The position numbers were made by a program, and so were the translations under genes. From Guillardia theta CCMP2712 (Eukaryota > Cryptophyceae > Pyrenomonadales > Geminigeraceae): a DNA stretch of 26,764 nucleotides. Of this stretch, positions 11,542-20,511 are shown piece after piece; within the stretch, counting starts at the first letter, position 1, and each line of letters begins with the position of its first letter. The notes under the pieces are model-generated. The model did no database searches and was not told the DNA's origin. It worked only from the letters and a program-made list of their open reading frames with translations. The stretch covers positions 158,260 through 185,023 of the forward strand of contig NW_005434637.1 of the NCBI RefSeq assembly GCF_000315625.1, read 5' to 3'.

Positions 11542-13760
11542 ATGGGAGTGCTATACCTTTTCGTACGTGACGGAAAAGTCTTCATCCCTCCCTCCTTTTG
11601 GAAGGTTTCCTGGTTCAGTGCAGGTACAGCAACTCTTATGCGAACAGGAGTCTTCCTCATAATTCCGCATTTTGTCTGCAGGCGGCAGCTCCGGGGTTCG
11701 GCTATCCCTCAGCCGGCTGTCTGTTTGCGTCCTCGCCTTGTGGTCTCTAGGCGCCATCATTTTTTACGAGCTCGAGCAAGAGTATACGTGCGAGGATGCA
11801 GGTGAAACTTTCAAGAGCGCTCGGGAGTGCACCAAGAAGGTCAAGCTGTTCGATGCGTTTTATTTCGTGTTTATCACACTCACTACCATCGGGTATGGCG
11901 ATGTCGTGCCGTCCAGCGTCTACAGCAGGTTGTTTGTTCTTGTGTTCACCCTCCTTGGCCTCGGGCTCTTCAGTACCTTTCTGGATGTCATGGGAGCATG
12001 GCGAACGAGCATGCTCCAGCAGCTCAAGCAAAGCGCTTCCTTCGGCGACTTCCTTGAGGCCACCATCGTCCTGCTGGTGGTGCTGGGTGCTGGCACGATG
12101 GGGTTGAGTTGGATCGAAGATCTTGAGCTAGTGGACGCGCTGTACCTGTGCGTTACAACCGTGACGACTGTGGGGTATGGTAAGAAGCAACAAGTTCTTG
12201 TGCCATGTAGAATGATTGTGGTTGCCCTTCCCTCGTTGACGCAGGTGATCTCAAGCCTGTAACATTCTGGGGGAGAGTGTTTGTCATCATGCTTGCCATG
12301 TGCTCTATCAGGCAAGCTTTTATGGCTGTGAGCTGTGTTTGTAACGTGAACCAGCACCATCGGGTATGTCACTTCATGTATCGGAGATCTCATCCAACCG
12401 GATTCAGACACTGCCGTAACCGTCCGATCAAGTGGCTGGCAAGTTTGAGTTTCCATTGCTAGATTGGATTTGGTGGAGATGAGACGCAGTGGAACTTGTC
12501 ATTTCTCGATCGCTTCTTCGGCAGGAAAGTGAGTTGTGTGGTCAGGTTACGAGCTCCTTTGTTTCCTCAACTTGCATTATTTGTTAGGGCGGAGAGAAAG
12601 AATTTTCACTTTCAGCCTCTTGGAAGATGAAGTAAATACAGCAAAACCGTTGCGGAAATTTGGCCTAATAGTTTGCCTTCAAGATTTTTCTTGTTTTCCA
12701 AGATCTTTCTTCTCCTCTTCTCTTCAGTTCTGGGTGACAACGCATATATTCTTGTCTCTTTTTCAGCTGATTGGTCTCTCAGTCATGAGATACTTTGAGC
12801 CTCACATGGTATTCTTCTTTCATTCAGCCAAAGTGACGCCAAAGTGACGCTACCAAAGAGTTTCACCGATTGCTTCTACTGGAGCGTGATGACATTCACT
12901 ACTATCGGTAAGACCACATTCTTGACCATCCTTGTTTTATGATTCTTGTGTTTCAGGTTACGGAGATTTTGCACCTTTGTCGACCGGAGGGAAGGTAATA
13001 GAACTCACAAACCAGCTGAACATGTCGACTGGAGTGGATGAGCTGGACTGGTAGATCGCTCAGGTCGTCCTCTGTTTGCTGGGGTTGGGTCTCTTCTCCG
13101 TCTATACTGGAGTACTCGGCGAGTGGAGGAAGAGGTGGTTTCAACTCTCCCTTGACCATATCAGAGTAACTTCATGAGCCTCAGTATGAGCAACAAGAGT
13201 GTGTGGAACGAAAGTCTGCTAGGTTTGATTCACCGCTAGTCCTGTGATCTACCGCTCATGCCACAGGCAAGGATTGCAAGCGATATTCATAGCAGGGATG
13301 TTGGTCTTTCATGTCGTAGAGGGACTTTCGATCAGTGAGAAACAATAAGCGGTTCACGCAAAAGTTCCTTGACGTTTCTTTGGGAGCAGATGATTCCTGG
13401 TATCTGACTTTCTGCTCAGTCACAACCATAGGAAAGCGTGTCTCATTCTCTTCAGTCAACGATATACGAGTTCCTGACGGCTAGCATTTCTCATTCAAAC
13501 AGGTTATGGCGACCTGTACCCCAAAACGACGCTCGGCAAACTTTTGACGTGAGTTGCATCTGTCTCGTGCTGTAACTCATTCAATGGTCAGTTGCCTGCT
13601 GGCTTGTTTGAGCATCTCCGTTGTCGGCTTCGTGTCCTCAACTATCGGAGATTTGATCCAGGTAGAGCAGAAGCCAACTGATATAACAATTGTGACACCC
13701 GTGCAGGAGACTCTTTGTGCTGATTGGCGCAAGGTGAAGGATTCCGACAAGAAAGATTAA
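11542..13760 (+). CDS. K+ channel with four pore loops (tandem two-pore channel)
   Basis: Fourteen exons join in phase: 11542-11623, 11682-12179, 12245-12311, 12355-12415, 12463-12528, 12728-12808, 12859-12907, 12957-12994, 13064-13134, 13185-13222, 13272-13334, 13390-13431, 13503-13548 and 13592-13760, giving 456 residues (441 if 13664-13708 is also spliced out). Four selectivity filters appear: TTIGYGD (95-101), TTVGYGD (189-195), TTIGYGD (299-305) and TTIGYGD (383-389). They sit in two homologous halves, each reading helix-P-helix-helix-P-helix. LLGLGLFS follows the first filter of each half, and IGDLIQ ends each half. Plant TPK/KCO and animal K2P subunits have two pore loops and dimerise; here one chain carries all four. 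Intron 12312-12354 is GC-AG and 13432-13502 appears to be GA-AG. The first exon and the borders of exons 9-11 are the least certain. Two adjacent genes are possible but no stop or new start separates the halves. Confidence 0.82.
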
Positions 13761-13834
13761 AGATGAGGGTTCAGTCAAAAAATTATGAGAGAGAAGGAAG
13801 TTCGCAACGAAGTGATCAGAAGGCGTTATACGTT

Positions 13835-15526
13835 CTACTTCGACGAATTGTCTTTCTTCGCCTTGGCTTTGCCGTCCTGATGGGAGTTCAGCTCGACAGT
13901 CACAAACCTATTTCTCACTTCACCTTGTCCTTCTCTTCCGAGGATTCTTTGGAGTTTTTGTCCTGCATCACGGTTTCATCAGGACTCCACTGCACATAGA
14001 TTCATTTGAATAAATACTTTTTCGTTCTTTTCTTTGCCGGCCGCATCGTCTGCAGATTCGTTCTCCGCATCCTTCAATGCGATCTTGTTGTTGATCAAAT
14101 TGTGAAGGGCAAGGACTGAACGGATCAAAGAGGAAATATAGATGACCTGCAGATCGAAGTCATGACGACTGTTAAACATGAGTTCACAGCACCAGCATCA
14201 TATCATTCGTCTTGACAGAGAATGACCTGACCAACTCTTCCACGTTCAGATTGGGCAACAGATTGAACACCTCCTGCATCCCATTCAGCAATAACTACGA
14301 GCAAAGCAGCAATGAACCTGCATGAGATACGTAATTTCATGATTTACAGGCATGCTTCCATCGGCAACAAGCTTCAGGTAGGCATGAATGTCTTCGAGTC
14401 GAGCCTAATTCATCAAATCAGAAAACATTTTTTGGACTTCCGTTCAATATATTACCTTCAATCCTTTTAGAGAGTTCAGTTTTGAGTGCACACGCTCGGC
14501 TAGGGTGCTGACCTAAAGTCGCAAACGTCAATTTTTATCCAAACAAACAAGGAACTTACTGAAGCATCCTTGATGTCTCGCAATAAATGCTCTACACCAA
14601 TCTCTTCAGCTTCTTCCGCTCCAATTTCACTACACGACAAGCAATTCAATACAAAAGAAAAAGAAGAAAAAGACATTGAAACCTTTGGAGATGTTGAAAG
14701 GATCTCCTGGTAGGGGTGCCGTCCTGTAGGACAACCCTTTGAGAACTTGGAATCCAATTTTTCAAGACAACTCACGTCCTTGACTTCCTCGATCGAGATG
14801 TATGCATCAGTTGGAATGTCTAACTCATCCTTGGGCTGAACATTGATGATGACCAGAACTGGATTCTTGGTGTATTTCTTGAAGACTTCGTTGATTTCAA
14901 GATCTGAAGCTCTGATTTTAGGACCAGTACTGTACCATCCAACTATCTTTTCACGTGCTAAAGGATAAAAAGGTCAAAACTATCCAAGATTGTTAAGTTG
15001 GGTACCGTTCACTTTCTTGAACATTCCAAACATGTTTTCCAAGTAATTGTGATCAAGAAACCAGATTCCGGGATTATTTTCATCCTCTTCGAAAGGCAAC
15101 GCAAACTATTCGTGATATTTACAACGCCAGCTTGCGAATACTGCGAAACACATCATTACTCAGTCAAACAAACGACATTCCAGAACCTGGTTCTCGTGGG
15201 TAGACAGCCTCCATGAGTCACGCTCCCCCGCTATCTCTCTTGCTCCCAGAAGCACTCCAACCACGCGCTTGTTTGTATCCTGTACATGCGCGATCAGTGA
15301 TCAGATTACAACTAACAACTCTCTCATGAGCTGATGATTCGCATCACCTTGGCGACTCGCATGTAGTGATCGGTCGCGGACAGCAGAACCAGCGGATGAA
15401 CTATCGCACACGAAGGGAACAATGGCGGAGCTGCTGTTGCTAATCGAGGAACGTTTCAGCGAAGGAGAAGAAGAAGTTTGATGTTGGAGAACCTGGCGCA
15501 TTCTGCCCCGAAGACTGGTTCGCCAT
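13835..15526 (-). CDS. RPN8: 26S proteasome lid subunit RPN8 (PSMD7), one apparent frameshift
   Basis: About thirteen exons: 15526-15493, 15430-15348, 15279-15187, 15140-15006, 14957-14776, 14723-14683, 14629-14560, 14512-14456, 14404-14318, 14273-14193, 14146-14018, 13962-13924 and 13876-13835, about 357 residues. The MPN domain is clear: [83 protein letters not shown] and [18 protein letters not shown]. It is followed by [19 protein letters not shown] and [15 protein letters not shown], with a Lys-rich tail. As in other RPN8 proteins the JAMM zinc motif is absent; the subunit is the non-catalytic partner of RPN11 in the lid. In exon 4 the frame breaks by one base between VVNITNS and FALPFEED, at about 15101-15107. 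An extra loop of about 20 residues follows VLLGA if exon 3 is drawn correctly. Convergent with the K+ channel gene, 74 bp apart. Confidence 0.88.
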
Positions 15527-15977
15527 CTCGTTGAGAAGCCCTGTTTCCACAGCAGTCAGCCAGTTGGAGACAGTGAGGACGATATCTCATCATTGATATG
15601 ATTTTTGATAAACGGACATCGGACATGCAGGAATAATGAAAGATAATAGGAGCTAGTTGTCTTTGGAACCAATCCTTGTTTTAAAACATCCTTCTTGTGG
15701 GATCAATCACTTTCTGTCGCTCTAGAATTTCTCCCCTCTCTTTCTTCGTCTCTCATCTCGTCAATTCATTGATATTCATCTTGCATGCTTCTGCTTCGCT
15801 GCTCAATGCCCCCCTCCCCCTCCCCCTTCCCTTCGCTCCCTTCGCCTCTCGCTCCTTCCATAGCAGGGACAGGTCAGTCTTTCCCAATTAGTCAACTCTC
15901 TATAAATTGATTTAGCTTGTGAATAAATTAATTGGCCAGCTAACTTGATTTCAAAAAGCAATAGTGGGGGCCGAACC
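15527..15977. other. Head-to-head promoter region between RPN8 and the Mpv17-like gene
   Basis: No gene is supported. The right side has a pyrimidine-rich stretch (about 15725-15855) followed by a TATA-like site near 15901. The left side, next to the RPN8 start, is AT-rich without a clear motif. Short open frames here have no recognisable content. Confidence 0.5.
15901..15907 (+). promoter_or_regulatory. Possible TATA box of the Mpv17-like gene
   Basis: TATAAAT lies 71 bp before the proposed ATG at 15978, downstream of a CT-rich stretch. Position and sequence fit a TATA box, but there are no transcript-start data to confirm it. Confidence 0.35.
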
Positions 15978-16669
15978 ATGCCTGGGCGTCGGATATCACA
16001 GGGATCGATGGCGACATGGTTCGCGCTCGCAATGGCAGCGATGGTGATGATGGGAGAGCCGAGCCATGCTCTCCCTTCAAACTCCTTCCTGGGCAACCTG
16101 GCGAATCTCTATCACAAGAGCGTCGCCGTAAGCCCTCTTGCTACCCACTGCCTCCAGGGCGCAGGGATCGCGGGGCTCGGCGACCTGTGCAGTCAGTTCA
16201 TTGAGAAAGAGAAACGTGTGAGCTCGGGAAGAATTGCAAGAGCATCGGCCACAGGCGTATTCTACAACGGCCTCCTCCTGCCTTACTACTACGACGCCAT
16301 TCAGGGCGTCTTCCCGAGCCGCAAACCCGTGTTTGTGCTTATCAAGGTGCTGATTGACAGCTTCCTCTGGGGATTCTTTGGCAACTTTTCGCTCGTCGCA
16401 GGTATAAGTCATATCATTTCTCTCTTTGTGCTGATGTTGGTCTTGCAGTCCGACGGTATCTCGAAGGGTCCCCAGCAGTAGAATCAGTTCGATATGCTCA
16501 AAGTGTTATCTGGCCTGTCTTCAAGTCAGACTTCACTGTCTGGACCACCTACAACGCTCTCTGCTATGGCGCAATACCGCGAGAATATCAACCTCTTTCC
16601 ACTGCTGTTGTGTCGGCGATGTGGTCTACATATATCAGCTTCATTTCGACCTCGGGTCTGCCGAAATGA
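15978..16669 (+). CDS. Mpv17/PMP22 family integral membrane protein
   Basis: Two exons, 15978-16401 and 16449-16669, join at phase 1 across a 47-nt GT-AG intron and give about 214 residues. The Mpv17/PMP22 pattern is clear: a long N-terminal amphipathic and membrane region (YHKSVAVSPLATHCLQG, GLGDLCSQFIEKE), GVFYNGLLLPYYYDAI and KVLIDSFLWGFFGN, and a C-terminal half with WPVFKSDFTVW, YNALCYGAIPREYQPL and SAMWSTYISFIS. The family has four membrane spans in peroxisomal, mitochondrial or plastid membranes and is linked to channel activity and small-metabolite homeostasis. The first roughly 30 residues (MATWFALAMAAMVMMGEPSHA from Met 11) look like a signal peptide, so an ER or plastid envelope location is possible. 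ATG 15978 and 16008 are both usable starts; the second begins the signal-like segment directly. Confidence 0.9.
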
Positions 16670-17041
16670 AAGCAAAGCTGGAAGGCATCAGTTTTGTTGT
16701 TGTTTGCTGTATTGTTTTATGAGTTTAAGTGTAACTATCAAAGAAATTGCCCTTCGATTGTGTGGGATTGCTCGACCTTTGTTGCAGTATGCTTGCATGT
16801 GGAGAGTTGAGGCAAATCGTATCCATCGTACCGAGTCTATATTTGTGAAATCTCACTCATAGGTATAGGTAGTCCTTCGATGGGATGACTGGGGTAGTAG
16901 GTCGATACTCAATTCTTTCAGGAACAGCATCGAGCTCAAACTTTCAGTGAATAGCTTCTTCCTTCCGTCTGCCTGCATCACCGTTGCTGCTTCCTTGGCG
17001 CTAGCTTTCCACCTCCTTGAGCTCCTCGACTCTTGGGCTGG
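16670..17041. other. Tail-to-tail intergenic region
   Basis: The 3' ends of the Mpv17-like gene (plus) and the PLAC8 gene (minus) face each other here. I see no further coding exon. A short GGGGTAGTAGG word occurs near 16891. No canonical AATAAA stands out for either gene. Confidence 0.5.
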
Positions 17042-18670
17042 TTAGTATGGGATCACCGTCGTGAAGTCTTTTCCAGGGAAGCAATCCGGGGGAGGCTGAA
17101 GACATGTCAGTTGAGGGGGAGAGAAATAGACGCCTCTTCTGACCTCGATCTCAATGTAAGGTGCAAAGTCATAAGTGTATGACTTGGTGAAGTCTTGGAT
17201 CAGAAGCTGAGGCGAACATGATTACGCAGGAGAAGAAAGGAGGAATAAGGACAGAAGGGTAGAAGTGAAGAGGAGACGTCGTCCCGTAAAAGAAACAATT
17301 GAGGCATGAGCGAGAAAAGCAAGAGCAAAGAAGATGGAAAGGAAGAGTTCCAAAGGATCCGTTTCTTGCCTTCTGTCCTGGAACGTGTTCGGCAGGAACA
17401 GTCAGCTTCCAACTATCGAGTATCGTCAGATGCCGAGCAACCCTCAGACCATGTTGTATTACTGTGACCCCGCAAAGTCGCTGCCCAAGTACACCTGAGC
17501 TGTCGTCATCGAAACTGACACGTCTGACATGCTCAAGTTTACACCTGCTGAGAGACTGGTACGGGCTTCAGCACCGTCTTCCTTGATGTTGGAGCAAGCT
17601 TTGCATTGTTCCACCTGCAGAGCCTCCTCAGGAGAAGAACGGCCGATCGATCATCTCACGGCCCATTGCCGAACGCATCTATGTTGAGACGCATCTGCTG
17701 AATCTCTGAATACATCCTATTCAAGCTCAGCACCTGTCTCCTCCTTCCACTCTTCTCACTTCACTTCCGAGCCAGCAATGGTCATCTCATCGAATGGAAG
17801 TTCATAGTTGTAGACAGGAGCAGATCCTCCTGGACCGTATTGCCCGCCCTGCAATTCAAACCTGAGATTTCTTCCCCTTGCTCACTTATCAAATTCTACT
17901 TCTGTGCTCGGGGAAAATCGACTGCCTGAAGGCCAAGCCTGTCCTCCAGCTTTCTTGAGTTCTGTGTGGGGTACAGTGTTGGACATTTCTATTCAACCCC
18001 TTAACCCTACCGCGTTGACTGTTTCTGATGATAATCTCCCTCCTTTCCTGGCATTGGAAACAAACATTAGCTTCCAAACAAGATTACTCATCTTCTACCT
18101 GCTGTAGTGCACATGTCGAGCAACACAGCGTTGTCATACAGTCGAGGCCAACGTTGGGCTGCAGGACACTCCAACGGTTGCACAACATGGGAAGCTGATC
18201 TGACCTTGATGTTGTACAACCGACGTGTAACACTTCTCAGCTTTGTGTGGTACAAGCACAACCTGTTGATGAAGCGCGTAGTCAAAGTGTTTTGAATCGA
18301 TCGATTGAGATGCAAGCTCACAGAGGACATGCTAACCCAGCATACACCTTGTTTCCACTGCACGGAACGTCTTCAACGTAGATATCAATATCCTCTTGGG
18401 CATCCTAGATGCAATTGTTACACAAGATTGTTATTAGCCCAAGTCAATGGACATGAAGAGCAGAAATCCTATCCCGTAGCATCTCCGCATTGTACCCAAA
18501 GATCACGCAAGGACAGAAACAAGTCGAGAAAAACAGGTCAGCAGATTCCAGACAACCTTCTGCACGAGATCGAATCAAGTCAACCACTCTAATTGAGGTC
18601 AAAGAAATTCCAAACCAGGATGCGAAGTGAAGCTGAATAGCCCAGTTGACCATTTTTCTGCTTCGGCCAT
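17042..18670 (-). CDS. PLAC8-family Cys-rich membrane protein with an unusual C-terminal extension
   Basis: This gene is split into small exons and is not visible as one long frame. Fourteen exons join in phase: 18670-18616, 18559-18453, 18404-18322, 18262-18205, 18158-18099, 18047-18011, 17961-17900, 17848-17765, 17694-17660, 17614-17545, 17494-17469, 17412-17370, 17206-17144 and 17095-17042, giving about 278 residues. The first half is a PLAC8 domain: KWSTGLFSF, CFCPCVIFGYNAE (residues 32-44), a hydrophobic CSGNKVYAGLACPLLCLY, TRRLYNIK, then DCMTTLCCSTCALQQERRE. PLAC8 proteins include plant cell-number and cadmium-resistance regulators and animal placenta-specific 8. Residues from about 130 onward (GGQYGPGGSAPVYNYELPF, VYLGSDFAGWKLTVP, LLIQDFTKSYTYDFAPYIE) match nothing I know. 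Intron 17369-17207 is GC-AG. An ATG at 17986 could begin a separate gene for the second half, but a 49-nt phase-1 intron joins the halves cleanly. Confidence 0.8.
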
Positions 18671-19205
18671 GACTCTTAGATGTCAGTTCTGGGGTTACAG
18701 TATCGCTTTCATGAGTGCGGCAAAGTTCTGGAAACAAAAAGTGTTACACCACTTCTTTTCACAAGTTGATTCCAGATGTGGTTTGAAAATCAAGAAGCAT
18801 CTACCAACTCTCTCAAGTCTAAATTGTCCGCTTGCCCTTCCTGAGTAGCCTGCCTTGTATTGGTTTCGGAAGTTGTGCATATCCGCCGACGATGGTCCAT
18901 TTGTTTTGTAAACAAGGGCATATCACCCGTACGCCCCATCTCTCCACCCCCTTGCCCATCTGCCCGTAAACTTTCTTTGACATTCACGTGAGATCCACGA
19001 GTTGAACTTTCAGCTGGAATCTCACTGAAGTATTCTCAGCTCAGAGCCTTCGCTATCTGACTCTCAGCCGGACTCCTCGTCCTTTCTGCCTCATTCCTTT
19101 GTCTCCTCCTCACAGGCTTTGTTGACAAGACAAGTTTGATGCCCGTTATCACCGCCGTAACGGCCAGTGAGGGCTGGAACCGTTGACGGACTCGTGACTC
19201 AGTAG

Positions 19206-19242
19206 TGACGGCCGCCGCGCGGCGGGCCGCCCCCGGCGGAGA
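19206..19242. repeat. GC-rich palindrome
   Basis: CCGCCGCGCGGCGG at 19212-19225 is a perfect 14-bp palindrome, flanked by further GGCCGCC and CCCCCGGCGG. The local composition is much more GC-rich than the surroundings. It could form a hairpin or be a CpG-dense protein-binding site. Confidence 0.7.
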
Positions 19243-19553
19243 GTTGCTTGAGGTCTTGGAAGTTGTATATAGCGGCTTCAATTGGTCTGCCACCGTTACT
19301 ACGTGACTCTTCTCACAAGTTGTAATATTCCAAAGTTCTCTTACTATCGGTGATCTCTCAACTTCTTCCTTCCGCCGGGGCCTCAGTTCTCCCGGGCGGC
19401 ACTGCTCACCAAGTTGCCGCGGTGGCCAATCTCCGACATTTACCTTTGATGGAACATATGCCAGCCGTGCCAGTCAGATAGCGCCGAGTTAACAAAAACT
19501 CTCCTGTAAACCAAGACGACTTACGTGGCGAGGCGGCATGTAGTACATGGAAT

Positions 19554-19774
19554 GAAGAGGGGACTTTCCTAGCCTTCTTGCTAAGGTCCTCTCATGTCTG
19601 GATGCTTGGGTTTCACATCCTAGCATACAGTCTATCTCTCATGTGCTCCTCAATTCTGTTTTTGTGTGCATTAAACTCGGTCTTGAGCAAAAACTGTCTT
19701 GTTACAACTGAGGTCGATGTGATGTCTGCGTGACTTTGGACTAGTACAAGTCTAACAAACTTGTATTCCGTCAA
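19554..19774 (+). repeat. Diverged tandem duplication, copy 1
   Basis: About 221 bp that aligns in order with 19863-20146: GACTTTCCTAGCC, CACATCCTAGCATACAG, CATGTGCTCCTCAATTCTG, AAACTCGGTCTTGAGCAAAA, GACTAGTACAAGTCTAACAA and GTATTCCGTCA are shared. It lacks several 2-20 bp blocks that are present in copy 2. Confidence 0.85.
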
Positions 19775-19862
19775 CCTTCCTATCCTTCAAGGCACTGTAC
19801 TTCATAAACGAGGCTCTATCATGGCACTGCCGCTGATCGGCATTGAATGGTTGTAGTGGGAC

Positions 19863-20146
19863 GAAGAGGGGGCTTTCCTAGCCGTCTTACTAAGACGGTC
19901 CCCTCATCAACGGTCCGATCTGGATGGCATGGGGTTCACATCCTAGCATACAGCCTATTTCTCATGTGCTCCTCAATTCTGGTTTCAAGCCAAGTTGTGT
20001 GCATTCAGTACTCGTAAACTCGGTCTTGAGCAAAACGTCGGACTCAGTGTCTTGTTACCGTACAACTAAGGTCGATGTGATATCCGATCTCATCAGCGTG
20101 ACTTTGGTGACTAGTACAAGTCTAACAAACCGTTGTATTCCGTCAC
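19863..20146 (+). repeat. Diverged tandem duplication, copy 2, with hairpin
   Basis: About 284 bp, offset 309 bp from copy 1 and sharing its blocks in the same order. Near its start it holds a perfect 8-bp inverted repeat with a one-base loop, CCGTCTTA-C-TAAGACGG (19882-19898), which is degenerate in copy 1. No coding frame, terminal inverted repeat or target-site duplication was recognised, so whether it is a transposon remnant is open. Confidence 0.85.
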
Positions 20147-20200
20147 GATGATTCCGTCGCCCGGCCGAGTCCGACTCGACTGAGTAGCCTCACTGTGAGA

Positions 20201-20266
20201 GCGCGGCCGCGGCGTGGCACCGGGCCGGCCGGAAGTTGGCCGCGCCGGCGGCCCCGCGGCGGGGGC
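20201..20266. other. GC-rich island
   Basis: A dense run of GC with overlapping palindromes (GCGGCCGC at 20203-20210, GGCCGGCC, and a CGCCGGCGG element), about 480-540 bp upstream of the ubiquitin-HMG ATG. It contrasts sharply with the AT-rich sequence that follows. It may be a regulatory element. Confidence 0.5.
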
Positions 20267-20511
20267 TAAAATCATCTACCGTGGCACCTACCGGCGTGGT
20301 CGGATGCCCGTGGATGCGAAATTCCGAAGTTCCAGATTTCAAAGTTTCAAGTTCTGGTAAGAATATCAGTTAAATTTAAATCTCATCACCAAAATTTGAA
20401 CTTGGCACACTGCTACCCGGTACTCTATCGGACCTTCCGGTCAGGCTGCCAGCTGTGAGCGGCTCGGCTCGGTTTGAATTGAACAATCGGAGAGATAACG
20501 AAGTGACGATA

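Larger units (their letters stand above)
18671..20511. other. Long head-to-head intergenic region with repeats and GC-rich islands
   Basis: About 1.8 kb without a supported gene between PLAC8 (minus) and the ubiquitin fusion (plus). It contains a GC-rich palindrome near 19212, a diverged tandem duplication (19554-20146) with a hairpin, and a GC-rich island at about 20201-20266. The open frames inside are short and lack family features. The mixture looks like a degenerate non-autonomous repeat or a complex promoter region. Confidence 0.5.

Noticed and set aside
12573-12631. Possible extra exon between the two halves of the channel
   Set aside because: A TTAG acceptor and GTAAAT donor exist, but inclusion leads to phase 2 and a stop in the next exon. 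Skipping it keeps the frame.
13549-13760. Separate small gene at the end of the channel
   Set aside because: Its CLLACLSISVVGFVSS sequence is the last membrane helix of the channel, joined in phase by a 43-nt intron.
19036-19293. Minus-strand frame of 85 codons over the GC palindrome
   Set aside because: It is short, its composition is driven by the GC-rich palindrome, and there is no recognisable motif or in-phase neighbour.
19924-19960. tRNA-like B-box (GGTTCACATCC) in the duplicated unit
   Set aside because: One mismatch at a conserved position, no convincing A-box at the right distance and no cloverleaf, so neither a tRNA nor a clear tRNA-derived SINE.
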